Assembly (NCBI GenBank): GCA_020641055.1
Contig: CP067345.1
Span: forward strand, 1,109,317-1,173,316
Reading direction: 5' to 3'
DNA: 64,000 nt
Source of the DNA: Clostridioides sp. ES-S-0010-02
GTDB lineage: Bacteria > Bacillota > Clostridia > Peptostreptococcales > Peptostreptococcaceae
The notes under the pieces are model-generated. The model made no database searches, was not told the origin of the DNA, and saw nothing but the letters and a program-made list of their open reading frames with translations. Position 1 is the first letter of the stretch. Each line of letters begins with the position of its first letter. A program made the translations under genes and the position numbers. Below are positions 62,780-64,000 of this stretch, one piece after another.

Positions 62780-64000
62780 ATGGCTTACAAAGGAATAGGA
62801 GCTTCTCCTGGTATTGCTTTAGGGAAAGCGTTAGTAGTTGAGCATAGTGAGTTAGTAATTGAGAAAAAAACTATAGATAATGTTGAAGCGGAAGTTGCTA
62901 AATTAGAAAATGCAGTTGTAGTTTCTAAAGAAGAATTAATAAAAGTTAAGGAAAAAGCTTCTCAAGAATTAGGAGAAGAAGAGGCAGAAATATTTGAAGC
63001 ACATTTATTAGTTTTAGAAGATCCAGAGTTAATTGGTTCTGCAATTGATAAAATCAAAACTGAAAATGTAAATGCAGAATATGCTTTAAATGAAATAAAA
63101 GAAATGTTTGTTAGTATGTTTGAGTCTATGGACAATGAATATATGAAAGAAAGAGCAGCAGACATAAAGGACGTTACAAATAGAATACTTAGACATATAC
63201 TAGGAATCAAAGTTGTTGATTTATCTGCTTTAAGTGAAGAAGTAGTATTAATAGCACATGATTTAACTCCATCAGATACAGCAACTATGAACAAAAAAAT
63301 GGTTTTAGGATTTTTAACTGACATAGGTGGAAGAACTTCTCATACAGCTATAATGTCTAGAACTTTAGAAATCGCTGCAATCGTTGGACTAAGTGATATA
63401 ACTTCAAATGTTAAAGATGGAGATTTTGTAGTTTTCAATGGAGATACTGGTGAAGTAATCGTTAATCCAGATGAAGAAACTATAAGCAAATACACTGAGT
63501 TAAAAGCTAAGTATGAAGAGGAAAGAAAAGCATTACAATTATTAAAAGGAAAGCAATCAGTAACTCTTGATGGGAAACACGTGGAATTAGCTGGTAATAT
63601 AGGAACTCCTAATGATATAGAAGGTCTAATAAAGAATGATGCTGAAGGTGTTGGTCTTTATAGAACAGAATTTTTATATATGGATAGAGATTCTTTCCCA
63701 ACTGAGGAAATACAATATGAAGCTTATAAAGCTGTATTAGAAGGAATGGAAGGTAAACCTATAGTTATAAGAACATTAGATATAGGTGGAGATAAAGAGT
63801 TAAGTTACTTGACTATGGAACCTGAAATGAATCCATTTTTAGGTTACAGAGCAATAAGACTTTGTTTAGATAGAACAGATATATTTAAGACTCAATTAAG
63901 AGCTTTATATAGAGCAAGTGTTCATGGAAGATTGAGAATAATGTTCCCTATGATTTCATCTTTAGAAGAATTATTACAAGCTAAAGAAGTTGTAAAAGAA
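62780..64000 (+). CDS. ptsI: PTS enzyme I (3' partial)
   Basis: The gene runs off the window end; 407 of about 570 codons are present. AGGAGGTAGGG precedes the ATG. The N-terminal HPr-binding domain contains the phosphorylated H188 in GGRTSHTAIMSRTLE, and the start of the PEP-binding barrel follows, with GVGLYRTEFLYMDR and VIRTLDIGGDKEL. Enzyme I takes phosphate from PEP and gives it to HPr, encoded directly upstream. No frameshift is seen in the available part. Confidence 0.96.
   Translation, partial: MAYKGIGASPGIALGKALVVEHSELVIEKKTIDNVEAEVAKLENAVVVSKEELIKVKEKASQELGEEEAEIFEAHLLVLEDPELIGSAIDKIKTENVNAEYALNEIKEMFVSMFESMDNEYMKERAADIKDVTNRILRHILGIKVVDLSALSEEVVLIAHDLTPSDTATMNKKMVLGFLTDIGGRTSHTAIMSRTLEIAAIVGLSDITSNVKDGDFVVFNGDTGEVIVNPDEETISKYTELKAKYEEERKALQLLKGKQSVTLDGKHVELAGNIGTPNDIEGLIKNDAEGVGLYRTEFLYMDRDSFPTEEIQYEAYKAVLEGMEGKPIVIRTLDIGGDKELSYLTMEPEMNPFLGYRAIRLCLDRTDIFKTQLRALYRASVHGRLRIMFPMISSLEELLQAKEVVKE

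Overview
The window is low-GC Firmicute DNA and almost certainly Clostridioides difficile. The main evidence is a row of cell-wall proteins with triple CWB2 anchoring domains (Cwp84, Cwp5, Cwp6, Cwp7 and Cwp19 types). They are interleaved with a polysaccharide II (PSII) cluster and followed by a solitary adenine methyltransferase of 577 residues whose NPPY motif starts at residue 165, as in CamA. The identification rests on recognised protein families and gene order; no database search was run.

Region 1 (1-20.4 kb, + strand) is a glycan assembly cluster of the S-layer glycosylation type. It holds an O-antigen-ligase-like membrane protein (5' end outside the window), a Wzm/Wzt ABC exporter, several glycosyltransferases, a GtrB/GT-C/GtrA set, UDP-galactopyranose mutase and a WbaP/WsaP-like initiating transferase. 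A nucleotide-sugar block (RmlA, RmlB, 2,3-dehydratase, 3-ketoreductase, RmlC-like epimerase, SDR reductase) predicts a dTDP-2,6-dideoxyhexose. The layout resembles the S-layer glycan clusters of Geobacillus and the glycosylation insert known from C. difficile S-layer cassette type 11. The sugar pathway does not match the SLCT-11 glycan as I remember it.

Region 2 (20-21.9 kb) is the cassette border: a small membrane protein, a PIG-L deacetylase, and an antisense gtrA pseudogene with in-frame stops that looks like the remnant of another glycosylation module.

Region 3 (21.9-31.7 kb) carries cwp84, cwp5, a membrane acyltransferase-like gene, cwp6, the PSII-type initiating sugar transferase and cwp7.

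Region 4 (31.8-47 kb) is the PSII cluster: MurJ/MviN flippase, phosphohexomutase, ManC, a DXD glycosyltransferase, Wzy-like polymerase, GT2/GT4 enzymes, a CDP-glycerol-type phosphotransferase, UDP-glucose dehydrogenase and a CapD-like dehydratase. PSII is the ligand of CWB2 domains, so these genes make the anchor for the Cwp proteins encoded beside them. Two LCP ligases at 50.6-52.9 kb probably attach the polymer to the wall.

Region 5 (47-58.9 kb) has wall hydrolases (CwlA-like NlpC/P60, Cwp19, an amidase), an HAD phosphatase, a lipoprotein, a divergent UppS-family protein, an EAL protein and an Rrf2 regulator. Region 6 (58.9-64 kb) has camA, a patatin-like phospholipase, ptsH and the start of ptsI.

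The most notable non-coding signal is a set of ATTACA-N5-ATTACA repeats in front of cwlA and cwp6. They fit the WalR consensus, abut or overlap well-formed promoters, and contain CAAAAA, the CamA methylation motif.
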